From: Nemertoderma westbladi
Taxonomy: Eukaryota > Xenacoelomorpha > Nemertodermatida > Nemertodermatidae
Direction of reading: 5' to 3'
Length of the DNA: 45,469 nt
Assembly: GCA_032718475.1 (NCBI GenBank)
Contig: JAUCBJ010005094.1
Span: 1-45,469, forward strand
Below, in pieces: positions 23,985 through 32,932 of the stretch (its first letter is position 1; each line of letters starts with the position of its first letter). Made by a program: the position numbers and the translations under genes. The notes under the pieces were generated by a model. The model saw only the letters and a program-made list of their open reading frames with translations. It had not been told where the DNA came from and did not search any database.

Positions 23985-26402
23985 CTATATTTTTTTAAGC
24001 AAATTCTCTAGTTTCTTTATGGTTCCAGACTCTTTATCTACTAAAGCGGAGAAGGCCTGTACGGCAGCTGATTGGCTGCTGGGTAGACTGTGGTGCATGG
24101 GGGATCTAGTCGCCCCAGCAACCGACTGACTGGGCATCTTGGCGTAGAAGATCTCGAGCAGCCCGCTCTGCTCCCCGCGTCGCAACCCCTTCATATCGAG
24201 GATCTTCTGGAAGTTATTCACGTCGAAGTCATCGAGAAGGTTGACGTAGTTGTCGACGAAACCATCGGCGACGTCATGCGGCGACATGACGACCTTAAGG
24301 ATCATCTCAGCGCGGCTCATACCCTTAATGACGATCTTGGTGAAGCTAGTCGGGGCCTTCCTACCGATCTGGGAACCGATCTGCGGCAGCTCCAGCAGCA
24401 CCGTCTTAAGCGAGTGCGTGTCCAACAGCAGCTGCTCGGCACCGACGGTGCTCACTGGTTTGCACCGGAACAACGCGTTTATAAACTTCGGTATGAAGGC
24501 GTTTACGAATCGGACGCAGAACTGGGTGAAGTACTTCCGGACGGAGGCCAACCGGTCGCGGATCGTGGGTAACGAGAGTTTAAACTGGCCGACCATGTTG
24601 GTGACGTAGACGCCCTGGTCTCCGACGGAGTCCACACTGCGCCAGTCTACCCGCGTCATCGCTAACAGCGCCGACTCGCAACCGGTCTCCAGATCCGCGA
24701 CCAGTAACCCGATGCATTGCGACACGACCCCGTGGAAGGCGTCCTGTTCCCGCGCCAGACTCACACTCTCCCGACCTCGTCCTCGCAACTTCTCCCCCAG
24801 TTTCTCCTCCAGCTGTTTGCTGGTCTCCAGACAGTACTCGGCCGTGCTGAGTATCCCGCAGACCTGTCGCACTTCCTCCCTGGAGTAGCGCGACTCACCG
24901 GAAACTCCCTCCTTCAGCAACGCCCCAACGTTCCCGTCCTTAAGACTTTCCTTCAGGATGGCGGCGAGGTTTATCCCGGAGCTCTGCGGAAGTTTCGGTA
25001 GGTTGGGGACGAGCACGCGAGTCGCGTACTCCGCCAGGTACCGTTGGAACAGTCGGGAGACGCCCAGTAACGGCTCGGGGCTCCCGAGCTGGCCGCACTC
25101 CACCATGCAGTGTTTGTAAGCGTGGAAGAGATCCGCGCAGCTCGGGAGGACTGACTCGCTACCGAAGTCGCAACTCTCTGACAGGAATCGCTCCATCATA
25201 CCCGACAGGTTTCGGTTTTGGTACTCAACGTAGACCGGCATGTGGGGCTGGAAGCAACTCGATATGAAACCGTGGAACTCCGACTCCGGCTGATTCGAGT
25301 CGGAAGGAAATCGTTTCGAGAGGAGCAGCTCGAAGTTGGTGGTCCGCTGGGTGGCGAAGAGGAGGAGTTTAACTTGAATATCGGCGGCGCGAGTCGCCAT
25401 GATGGAGGAGAGTTGGTCGCGAGTTGTGCGACAGAAGGCCACGCAGATGGTGCGACTTACGTCCCACCCGGAGGGGAACAGATGACTGAACTTGTGTTCG
25501 TAGTCCAGGAGGGAGCGCTTCAACCAGGCGTAGCGACGGTCTATCTTATCGAGCCAGGCGGCGTCCTGATTGGCTGCGAACAACACGCGATACTCGGACA
25601 GCTGGTTGTCTACGAACCAGACGAGCAGCTCCGACCGGTAACGCGTCGACAACGAGTCCAGCACCAGACACCCGTCGGCCAGCTGCTTAGAGTTAGACGC
25701 AGACCACGACTTCCCAGACTGGTAGGAGAAGACTTCGTGGAAGTCTCCTATAATCCTGGTCCCCAAGGTCTCCTCTACAGACTTAAGACGCTCCCCGAGC
25801 TGTTTTATGTGCCGGACTTCTGCATAGGAACTAAAGTGCTGCATTACGTTCTGCGAGGCCGGCAGAACGTTCGCAACTTCCCCGTACTGTCGTTTAGGCG
25901 CTAAGTTCTCCAACGACTCAACGCTACCCACTAGTAGATGCAAATGGTTTAGAGTTGTTATACTAGTGGTTAGGTGGCGTTTCGCGAAGTCGAGGGTTTT
26001 AATGTCACGGGTGATCTCTTTGACCATACGTTCTGACTGCTCGGCTTTTTCTTTGATACCGAGTATTTGAGCTGCGAGTTGTTCGATAGATTCTTTGGCG
26101 TCGTTGACGCAACGACTACCCTCTTCCCCAACATTAGTTTGACCGCGCACTACGTCCCGGATGTCGCCATCAATTCGTCGCAGTCGCATACGGATCTTAG
26201 AGACAACGTCGTCGATGTTGGCTAGACTCTGTTCCGTCGGGAACAACATGTTAATGTGGTCCACCACATTGAACTCGCGTTTATCAAGGGGGTCGTCGTT
26301 AGGGAATAGCTCCTTTATAACTTCTTCTACCTCCGGTGGGTAATTAAGATCCGGCGGTAAATTGAGATCATCCAACACACTTGTATCCTTCTCGGTGTCC
26401 AT
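23985..26402 (-). CDS. VPS53: VPS53, GARP/EARP tethering complex subunit (full length, intron-free)
   Basis: The product (805 residues) is the VPS53 subunit shared by GARP (VPS51-54) and EARP (with VPS50), which tether endosome-derived vesicles at the trans-Golgi network and recycling endosomes. Family-typical blocks are visible: LFPTEQSLANID near residues 54-64, VVRGQTNVG near 84-92, a long helical or coiled region through KRHLTTSITTLNHLH near 141-155, RRQYGEVAN-like KRQYGEVAN near 170, AWLDKIDRRYAW, LLFATQRTTNFE, ILSTAEYCL, and the C-terminal block KYFTQFC...IPKFI...GAEQLLLDTHSLK near 623-665. Length fits animal orthologues. The start is the ATG at 26402-26400, with G at -3 and G at +4; the GTG just before it is not a likely start. 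There is no intron anywhere in the frame, whereas vertebrate VPS53 has many. Its 3' side abuts the 15-bp satellite. A 5'-truncated copy lies downstream. Confidence 0.95.
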   Translation of the reverse strand: MDTEKDTSVLDDLNLPPDLNYPPEVEEVIKELFPNDDPLDKREFNVVDHINMLFPTEQSLANIDDVVSKIRMRLRRIDGDIRDVVRGQTNVGEEGSRCVNDAKESIEQLAAQILGIKEKAEQSERMVKEITRDIKTLDFAKRHLTTSITTLNHLHLLVGSVESLENLAPKRQYGEVANVLPASQNVMQHFSSYAEVRHIKQLGERLKSVEETLGTRIIGDFHEVFSYQSGKSWSASNSKQLADGCLVLDSLSTRYRSELLVWFVDNQLSEYRVLFAANQDAAWLDKIDRRYAWLKRSLLDYEHKFSHLFPSGWDVSRTICVAFCRTTRDQLSSIMATRAADIQVKLLLFATQRTTNFELLLSKRFPSDSNQPESEFHGFISSCFQPHMPVYVEYQNRNLSGMMERFLSESCDFGSESVLPSCADLFHAYKHCMVECGQLGSPEPLLGVSRLFQRYLAEYATRVLVPNLPKLPQSSGINLAAILKESLKDGNVGALLKEGVSGESRYSREEVRQVCGILSTAEYCLETSKQLEEKLGEKLRGRGRESVSLAREQDAFHGVVSQCIGLLVADLETGCESALLAMTRVDWRSVDSVGDQGVYVTNMVGQFKLSLPTIRDRLASVRKYFTQFCVRFVNAFIPKFINALFRCKPVSTVGAEQLLLDTHSLKTVLLELPQIGSQIGRKAPTSFTKIVIKGMSRAEMILKVVMSPHDVADGFVDNYVNLLDDFDVNNFQKILDMKGLRRGEQSGLLEIFYAKMPSQSVAGATRSPMHHSLPSSQSAAVQAFSALVDKESGTIKKLENLLKKI

Positions 26403-27965
26403 CACAATGTCCTGATGTCATTATATACTCTACAGCCCTACCTAACTAAACAGCTAAATAAATAGGCCTATACTGACGAGAAAGATTGAGCTACCGTAGA
26501 TAGAGACACAGAAGGTAGCCAATACTACAATACAATCAATACATTAAAAATTACAGGGTTGGTCATAAAGAATAGCAGTAAACAGTAGGCTGGTAGGCTA
26601 AGGCAGTAAGGTAGGCCTATAGTAAGCCAGATTGAGGTTTTGGGAATTTCCGGTTTGGGGGGCACTGAAACGCTAAAAAACGCATGTGTCTAAAACACTT
26701 GTCTGGTGGGAAAACACTTTTTTAAAATATGAATTGCCGAATATTCGGCACAAATTGCAAATTACTACGGTCTGACGGTAGAAGCAACATCCTGACAACA
26801 GAACACAGGAACATGGCTGTAAGAAATTAAATATAACAGTACAGCAGTATAATTAATCTGATATATTACGGTATACTGGTATAGGATATACAGTGAGTAA
26901 GACAGTTTGCAACCATGGTTTGCCTTATTTTATATTATCTGACCCGAATAGGCCTATGTAACAAACTGACATATGATTAGGCTTAAAGCTAAACTGTTAG
27001 GCTAAGTAGGCCTACCGAGTTCAAATCCCACTCGCTGACATACTTTTTGTAATGGCATTTTTAGTACTCAATCGGGACAAAATTGGAATTATAACCTTAA
27101 ATATCAGAATTTTACTACTGTATTAACAGTATAAAACGCGTAAATTAAAATATTTTTGGTCAAATTTCTTAAATTTTATTACACATGATAAAATAGCATC
27201 GAAGTAGAAAAGTTTTGCAATCCATTCACATACTCAAAGGTTATTGCAACTTTAGTTTAATGTTTAATATTTAATGTATAGAAAACTAATGCTTGTTGTA
27301 CCTGTACAAAGTAAATTAACAATTTAACTAAAAACTTTGGTATACAGTAGACAATTTACAAATACTAGATGAAGTTACAATAAGTACCTAAAACTGTTTA
27401 TGGGTAATAATTAAATGTTGATACTTAAATGGTGATACCGGTAATTACGAGTCTTGAGAACTGCACTAATTATTATTAATATCGATGTAAAAAAATAATA
27501 TACTGTATGTAAGTATTTTTAAAAAATATGAATAAAATAAAGTAGATCGTCAATCGTGATTAAAAACGCACTGGAACTGTAAATAAAATAAGGGAAATTG
27601 TGATTTAAAAGGAAGGGAGGATCGTTAGGGAAATACATACCATACAATAAATAAAAAATACTTTGTATTCAATTCATATTGTATAAACTAAAAAAATAAT
27701 AACAAATAAAATGAAAATTTAAAACCAGATAAAAAGTTAGATTAAAAATATTGAAATATGATAAAACAATGGTAATCAGTTATAGGTGGGCAGATTAAAA
27801 TAATTTGTGTTCATATTGTATAAACTAAAAAAATATAAATAAATAAAATACAAATGTAAAATTATTTAAAAGTATAATATAAAACAGAATTATGATGAAA
27901 CATTGTTAATAGGTGGCCGATAGAACAACGATAATGCAGTAATGAGTAAATGAGTTAGGCTATAG

Positions 27966-28060
27966 ACAGTCGAGGAGAAGTTTTCAACTGAGTTGAAATT
28001 TCAACTTTATTTTTTAAACTTTTGGAAAATTAAACTTTTTTTTTAAATTCAACTTTTGGA
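27966..28060. repeat. Dispersed repeat, copy 2
   Basis: It matches the block order at 1189-1282: a CAGTCG-GAG lead, CAACTGAGTTGAAATTT, T-rich spacers and AATTCAACTTTTGGAGT. No hAT termini or target duplications are seen around it, so it may be a fragment. Confidence 0.5.
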
Positions 28061-28074
28061 GTACCGTAATTCGG

Positions 28075-28472
28075 GGTGACTTGATACATTGAGGTGACTT
28101 GATACAGCAAGTTATACTTTTTTTCTTTAACGGATTGCAGGTGATTGCGTGATGTTATGATAAAAGTTGAAATATTAGAAGATGTCTGAATAAATTGTCT
28201 ATCAAATAGTAAAATAAATTTTGTCATTGCTTCGCATTTGTGATCACTAGAGCCAAGAATGCATTGTTCAAAAATTCACTTTTTTTCAATGTCAAAATAT
28301 AGGTCGAATTTTTGACACTTTGGGTTAATGTTGTTCAAAAATTATTTTTAAGAATGCTAATAGATGAGTTTGAATATTATGATCCTAAAAAAAATTTACA
28401 AATTTTCATATGAATTGGGGGTGGAGTGCCCGTTTTTTGAAAGTGTGTCTCAAAATGGGGTGACTTGATACA
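28075..28472. repeat. Repeated motif GGTGACTTGATACA, three copies
   Basis: Exact direct copies lie at 28075-28088, 28093-28106 and 28459-28472. The outer two are preceded by GGGG or CGGGG, and about 350 bp of AT-rich DNA lies between the second and third. The layout suggests the two ends of a small repeat element with directly repeated termini, but I cannot assign a family. Confidence 0.5.
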
Positions 28473-28656
28473 TATATATGGTATATTGGAGGCTAAAATG
28501 TTCTGATACCTGTGACTACTGTGACTTAAACGTTGATTTTGCAAAATTTGTGCTTAAATTCATTGATTTAGTTTGCAGTTTTTTCTAAAATGTTTTGTAG
28601 ACAAGTGAGTCCAGTATCGCAATTATATATTGCATGGGATTGAGTATGTATCACCT

Positions 28657-29410
28657 TGGGGGGTCATACTTTTGTACCTGGGGGGGGTCTTACTTTTGTA
28701 CCTGGGGGTGGTCATACTTTTGTACCAGGGGGGGTCTTACTTTTGTACCTGGGGGTGGTCATACTTTTGTACCAGGGGGGGTCTTACTTTTGTACCTGGG
28801 GGTGGTCATACTTTTGTACCAGGGGGGACTTACTTTTGTACCTGGGGGTGGTCATACTTTTGTACCAGGGGGGTCTTACTTTTGTACCTGGAGGGGGTCA
28901 TACTTTTGTACCAGGGGGGTCTTACTTTTCTACCAGGGGGACTTACTTTTGTACCTGGGGGTCTTACACTACTTTTGTACCTGGGGTGTCTTACATTTGT
29001 ACCTGAGGGGGGAGGTCTTACTTTTGTACCTGGGGGGGGGGTCTTACTTTTGTACTTGAGAGGGGGGGGGGGTGGCTTACTTTTGTACCTGGAGGGGTCA
29101 TAGTTTTGTACCAGGGGGGTCTTACTTTTGTACCTGAGGGGTCATACTTTTGTACCTGGGAGGTCTTACTTTTGTACCTGGGATGGGTCTTACGTTTGTA
29201 CCTGGGGGTCTTACGTTTGTACCAGGTGGTCTTACTTTTGTATCTTGGGGGGGGGGGGGGTGGGGGTCTTACGTTTGTACCTGGGGGGTCTTAATTTTGT
29301 ACCTGGGGTGGGTATTACGTTTGTACCTGAGGGTCTTACGTTTGTACCAGGGGGGTCTTACTTTTGTACAAGGGCGGGAAAGAGGGGTCTTACATTTGTA
29401 GGGTCTTTGG
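28657..29410 (+). repeat. G-rich minisatellite, about 24-28 bp units
   Basis: The unit is approximately GGTCTTACTTTTGTACCTGGGGG, with alternates GGTCATACTTTTGTACCAGGGG. Unit length varies because the G runs vary from 3 to 13. The plus strand is strongly G/T-rich with almost no A outside TTAC and GTAC. The several overlapping 60-157-codon frames rich in Gly/Leu/Tyr/Cys come from the repeat and are not annotated as genes. Confidence 0.9.
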
Positions 29411-29889
29411 TCTTAGGGTGTTGGGTCTTAGGTCTTTATTTTGTAGTCCCATAATATAACTACTGTAACTGCAATATTAATTAGTTTACATGTTCTTCAA
29501 TATATTATTGTGATGTGCAATGTTATAGAATTTATAACGATGCAATATTGAATATTTCTTTCAATTTTGGTATTATTTTTTTATACTGTAGTTTTGTTAT
29601 CGTTTTGTTTATTTCTCATATTTTTGTTTATTAAAGTTTATTTTGTCAATATATACTGTAGTACAGTACGTTATGCCGATTCATATTACCGATATACCGT
29701 AAATTTAGCTTTGAATTATTTTTTATTCCGGGCAAAATTTGTTAAATAAGTTCATTTTCGACAGCCATTCGTTTATTCAGTGTAAGTGGCTAAATAAAAT
29801 AAACACCGTTCGTTGCCATCTTTAAATTATTGGTGAGGTTTGATATATTACGGAGCTCCTAAAGGGACATGAGAAAATTTTTTTTTTTT
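29411..29889. other. AT-rich spacer, no gene seen
   Basis: The segment is AT-rich with a short T run at its end (about 29878-29890). A 60-codon frame at 29567-29749 is composed of hydrophobic AT-rich codons and is most likely random. Confidence 0.5.
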
Positions 29890-30293
29890 GCTAACTCGTG
29901 CGAACGACTTAGTATGTCGTGCGAACGACTTACTAAGTCTTGCGAACGACTTAACTGGCACGACATACTAAAGTCGTGCGAACGACATACTAAGTCTTGC
30001 GAACGACTTAACTAACTCGTGCGAACGACATACTAAGTCGTGCGAACGACTTACTAAGTCGTGGGAATGACATATTATGTCGGGCGAACGACTTAACTAA
30101 CTCGTGCGAACGACATACTAAGTCGTGCGAACGACTTACTAAGTCGTACGAACGACATACTAAGTCGTGCGAACGACATACTAACTCGTGCGAACGACTT
30201 ACTAAGTCGTGGGAATGACATATTATGTCGGGCGAACGACTTAACTAACGCGTGCGAACGACTTAGTAACTCGTTCGAACGACTTACTAACTT
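29890..30293. repeat. Palindromic minisatellite built on GTCGTGCGAACGAC
   Basis: About 19 units of roughly 21-25 bp each contain a near-palindrome GTCGT-GCGA-ACGAC or ACTCGTGCGAACGACTT, separated by TTACTAA, ATACTAA or TTAACTAA. A 50-bp block at 30051-30100, with the variants GTGGGAATGAC and TATGTCGGGCGAACG, recurs at 30199-30248, giving a 148-bp higher-order step. The spacing is CpG-rich compared with the surrounding DNA. Confidence 0.9.
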
Positions 30294-30853
30294 TACTTTG
30301 ATTGGCTAAATAATACTGGTAATAAAAGTACAACCTTTTTAGCGGGATTTTCAATTCAATCTACAGCATTTGTTGATGGCATTATTGGTTGAAATATTAT
30401 TATCAATGGCTGAACGCGCTCTAAGGGTATAACTTTTCGCCGCATACGTATGCATTTGCCGTATCCGTATGTACATACGCGTATGTGCGTATGTAATGGA
30501 TTCCTATGGAGAATAATCAAGTATATGATTTTAGAGATTAGGCATTGCGGATCAGTAAGAAGTACATACAGACTGAAGACAGGTAGACCTACTTAAAGCT
30601 AAGTGATTTAAAGAGTGTGGCTGCCGCTACCTTATGTCAAATAAACATATTGTAGGTCCGGGATGAGTGACAGCCGGTGGCCGCCAGCCACGGGATGCGC
30701 CAGCAGTGCAGTCTACTGTATTCCAGTTAACTCTTCTTGACGCCGCTTGGAGAACTAACCAACCGTGATTTATTTTGAACTGTGTTTCCACCAACCTGGC
30801 TATATAATCTTGTTGGTTGCTACAGTATATGGCACTAACATAGTATAGTATAG
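30294..30853. other. Intergenic DNA with CGTATG-rich patch
   Basis: Near 30440-30495 there is a cluster of CATACG / CGTATG words forming overlapping palindromes. The remainder is unremarkable; no gene or complete element was recognised. Confidence 0.45.
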
Positions 30854-30965
30854 ATACCTAGGGTAGTCAACCTACTCCCCCAGGCTTCGGAATGGAACTT
30901 TTCTACTCCGGATAGCATCGAGGTTTACATTGACGCATCTAACACGAAGTGGGGACTTCGCGCAG
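30854..30965 (+). pseudogene. Retroelement RNase H-like fragment
   Basis: Reading from 30854 the frame is open and includes DSIEVYIDASNTKWGLRAA. A hydrophobic strand followed by (T/I)DAS(N/D)xxWG is the first catalytic-Asp block of the RNase H domain that follows reverse transcriptase in retroelements; WG-type spacing is common in DIRS/Ngaro-like elements. Only this block is visible; a stop lies just upstream and the frame then runs into the left arm of the foldback element at 30966. The assignment rests on one motif and is moderate at best. Confidence 0.45.
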
Positions 30966-31415
30966 CACGAAGTTGGCAGAGCCTTAGCGAATTGACACTG
31001 TTAGGGGGTAGGTCAATTTATGCAAATAGTCACGTTGGCCCTCTAGCGGCAGACTGGAGAACTGCAGATGGATTCGCCTCCTTTGAAAGTCACAGCTAAT
31101 GGTCTAATACATATCTGCCAAGTTTCAGCTTAAACGGATTAAAAGCAAAGAAATGGGAGGGCATTTAATGTTTAGACATGTGGCCCTCTAGCGGGAGACC
31201 ATTGCACTGATGGTGTCTGAAAGTCTCTCAAAAATCTCAACTTTTGCTCATATTGATACCTACAAATTTTCAACTTGGCAGCTTTAAATCCGACAAAGTT
31301 ATTAGCATGTCAAAATCGTAACGACGACGACGACGACAACGACGACGACAACTATTTGCATAAATTGACCCACCCCCTAACAGTGTCAATTCGCTAAGGC
31401 TCCGCCAACTTCGTG
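30966..31415. mobile_element. 450-bp foldback element with 65-bp terminal inverted repeats
   Basis: The left arm (30966-31030) and right arm (31351-31415) are inverted copies with 63 of 65 bases matching. The outer ends read CACGAAGTTGGC and GCCAACTTCGTG. Inside are two copies of GGCCCTCTAGCGG (31037 and 31182) and an ACG trinucleotide run just inside the right arm. There is no coding capacity. I could not identify a convincing target-site duplication, so the family is uncertain; it is a MITE or foldback-type element. Confidence 0.75.
31318..31350. repeat. ACG/GAC trinucleotide microsatellite
   Basis: About ten ACG/GAC triplets with one AAC interruption lie directly against the inner edge of the right arm of the foldback element. 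This position suggests it is part of the element rather than an independent repeat. Confidence 0.85.
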
Positions 31416-31786
31416 GCTCGCCCCACAAGGCCTATACGGCTTGCATCTACACGGTTAAGGGGGGATTGCATACTGTTTTCTCACTTTCTTAACCTTCTTG
31501 CACCTTCACACTCTGTTTGCGGAAGATCCTGACTTTTTCAACAGTACAAGTTTTTATATTTTTAGCGGCATTTTTATCTGTAAATAGTATATCTGCAATT
31601 TCTGTGATATCTTTTAACTTCTAACTGATTCTAATGATATAATAGTTCCGGCAGTTCTCAACGATCTCAACTTGTTTTTCTCCTCAACTTCGCTTCCTAC
31701 ACAGTCCACTTCATCGAACTCTTAACGGGAGGTGTCTAATAGCCCTCTCACTTTGGTAAGACCCAATGGAACAGGTGTGATCCCCC
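31416..31786. other. Region between foldback element and LINE remnant
   Basis: No intact frame is seen. The last part (about 31730-31786) may be upstream LINE sequence in a shifted frame, because it continues without a break into the recognisable LINE end. The rest is unassigned. Confidence 0.4.
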
Positions 31787-31889
31787 CTCTCTGACTCTCA
31801 CAACTCTGTACCGTTCCTCACATATATAGATCAACTTGAAGGGGATACTGGACTTGAGAGAAACGAAATTGCGAGCACAATGAAGAATC

Positions 31890-32184
31890 TATGTTATAGT
31901 ACATTATGATAATGCTCTCCATACAAGTACAGTACTTTACTGAGTGACTGTAAAAGGCCTATATATGATAGCTCACTCCATAGCGAATAAATCTTCTACC
32001 GCCCTGGTAGCTCAGTGGTCTTAGGACACACACTCGGCTGATGATAACCGGAAGTTTGAAACCTAGGTACCGGGTTCGAGCCCCAATAGGGGCGGTTGAT
32101 ATTTTTCGCTATGGAGAGCATTATCATAATGTACTACAATATATATTTATTCGCCGTCACCCACCCCACAACAATTCATTTATA
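31890..32184 (+). mobile_element. 295-bp SINE-like insertion with 13-bp target duplication
   Basis: The 13-bp word ACAATGAAGAATC occurs at 31877-31889 and 32185-32197, flanking the insertion. Long target duplications of this kind are typical of LINE-machinery retrotransposition. Inside, a tRNA-like sequence (31999-32095) provides A- and B-box motifs. A perfect 27-bp inverted repeat (31897-31923 and 32110-32136) and an inner one (31978-31992 and 32101-32114) enclose it. Unlike a standard tRNA-headed SINE, the tRNA part is central rather than at the 5' end, and there is no poly(A) tail. Confidence 0.7.
31999..32095 (+). pseudogene. tRNA-derived sequence with A and B boxes
   Basis: A 7-bp acceptor-like stem pairs CCGCCCT (31999-32005) with GGGGCGG (32089-32095). 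The A box TAGCTCAGTGG lies at 32008-32018 and the B box GGTTCGAGCC at 32073-32082. The anticodon arm resembles a CTGATAA loop (GAT, isoleucine-type) with three extra bases (CTGATGATAA). The D-stem pairs poorly and about 14 extra bases precede the T arm, making it 97 nt. I therefore read it as a tRNA pseudogene or SINE promoter head rather than a working tRNA. Confidence 0.6.
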
Positions 32185-32247
32185 ACAATGAAGAATCGGG
32201 AAGCCTGGAAGGATCTCATTTCCACTGTCCGAGTTTGCTCGACCTAG

Positions 32248-32932
32248 TAGTAAGTAGTAGTATATTGAAATAATTTAATAAATATACATTTAAAATTTCA
32301 TGAATGCTTTAACATGAAAACAAGGTACAAAAGAAACATGACATTGTAAATACTGTAGTAGAACAAATCAAATAATTGGTAACGTAAAGCTGGTATAACG
32401 TTTAAGATATATAGTGCAAAAATAATATTATAACAATATTATACAACTAAAAAATTGGTACAAAAAGCTTTCACGTAGAAATTATAACTTATTTATTTCA
32501 GGTGCAAAAACTTTGAGACGGCTGATCAATAATTGCAAACAACTAATTTGGTAGCGATTGCTGCTTGTTGATTGTTCTGGTTTTACATGCAGTAGGCCTA
32601 CTAATAAATAAATAAATACAATAATATACAATTACAGTATTGTTACTGGTATGTATTTGGTAACTGAAAACAAAGGTAAGCAAATGACAACAATTGCTGT
32701 CAGATTCTAAAGAGAACATGCAGGTAAATGTAATGTTTAGAACTTTCTGATATAAAATCTGATATTACTACAATTATTGCGATTCTTTACTTAACTATTT
32801 TGCAGTGATCGTTTGATTTTCTAATAACTTAAATTGCAAAATGCAATGCAAAAGGCACTTTACTTTATAAGTACCGGATAAGATTTTATATGCCAACAAA
32901 CTGCACTTTATGGTGTAAATTGTATGATCACA
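32248..32932. other. AT-rich spacer before 29-bp minisatellite
   Basis: It contains a short (TAG/TAAG) tail of the LINE remnant at its start and one TAGGCCTA at 32593-32600. No frame, RNA gene or mobile element is recognised. Confidence 0.5.

Larger units (their letters stand above)
26403..28656. other. Upstream region of VPS53 and AT-rich intergenic DNA
   Basis: The first few hundred bases should include the VPS53 promoter and 5' UTR. I see no TATA box or clear splice acceptor feeding the ATG. Four copies of the palindrome TAGGCCTA lie at 26463, 26612, 26949 and 27007. The rest is AT-rich with no protein-like frame, except for the repeats listed separately at 27966 and 28075. Confidence 0.5.
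31787..32247 (+). pseudogene. 3' end of a LINE ORF2, split by an insertion
   Basis: Two pieces share one frame: 31787-31889 (including LTYIDQLEGDTGLERNEI) and 32185-32247 (MKNREAWKDLISTVRVCST, then TAG). The pattern of an aromatic-Ile/Leu-Asp-Gln-Leu run, DTGL, an acidic helix and a (M)x(N/D)RExW block close to a stop is the usual C-terminus of the polyproteins of several LINE clades (RTE/CR1-like). An upstream TGA in the same frame shows decay. The TAG-AGTAG-rich tail after the stop fits a short microsatellite LINE tail. The break at 31889 coincides exactly with the target duplication of the inserted element. Confidence 0.65.

Noticed and set aside
27007-27040. B-box-like GAGTTCAAATCCC with following ACTCGCTGACA and a nearby T run
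   Set aside because: It looks like a tRNA T arm, but no A box, acceptor stem or anticodon arm could be fitted upstream.
28630-29454. Overlapping plus-strand frames of 83-157 codons rich in Gly/Tyr/Cys
   Set aside because: They are explained by the G-rich minisatellite; all three frames carry the same low-complexity peptides.
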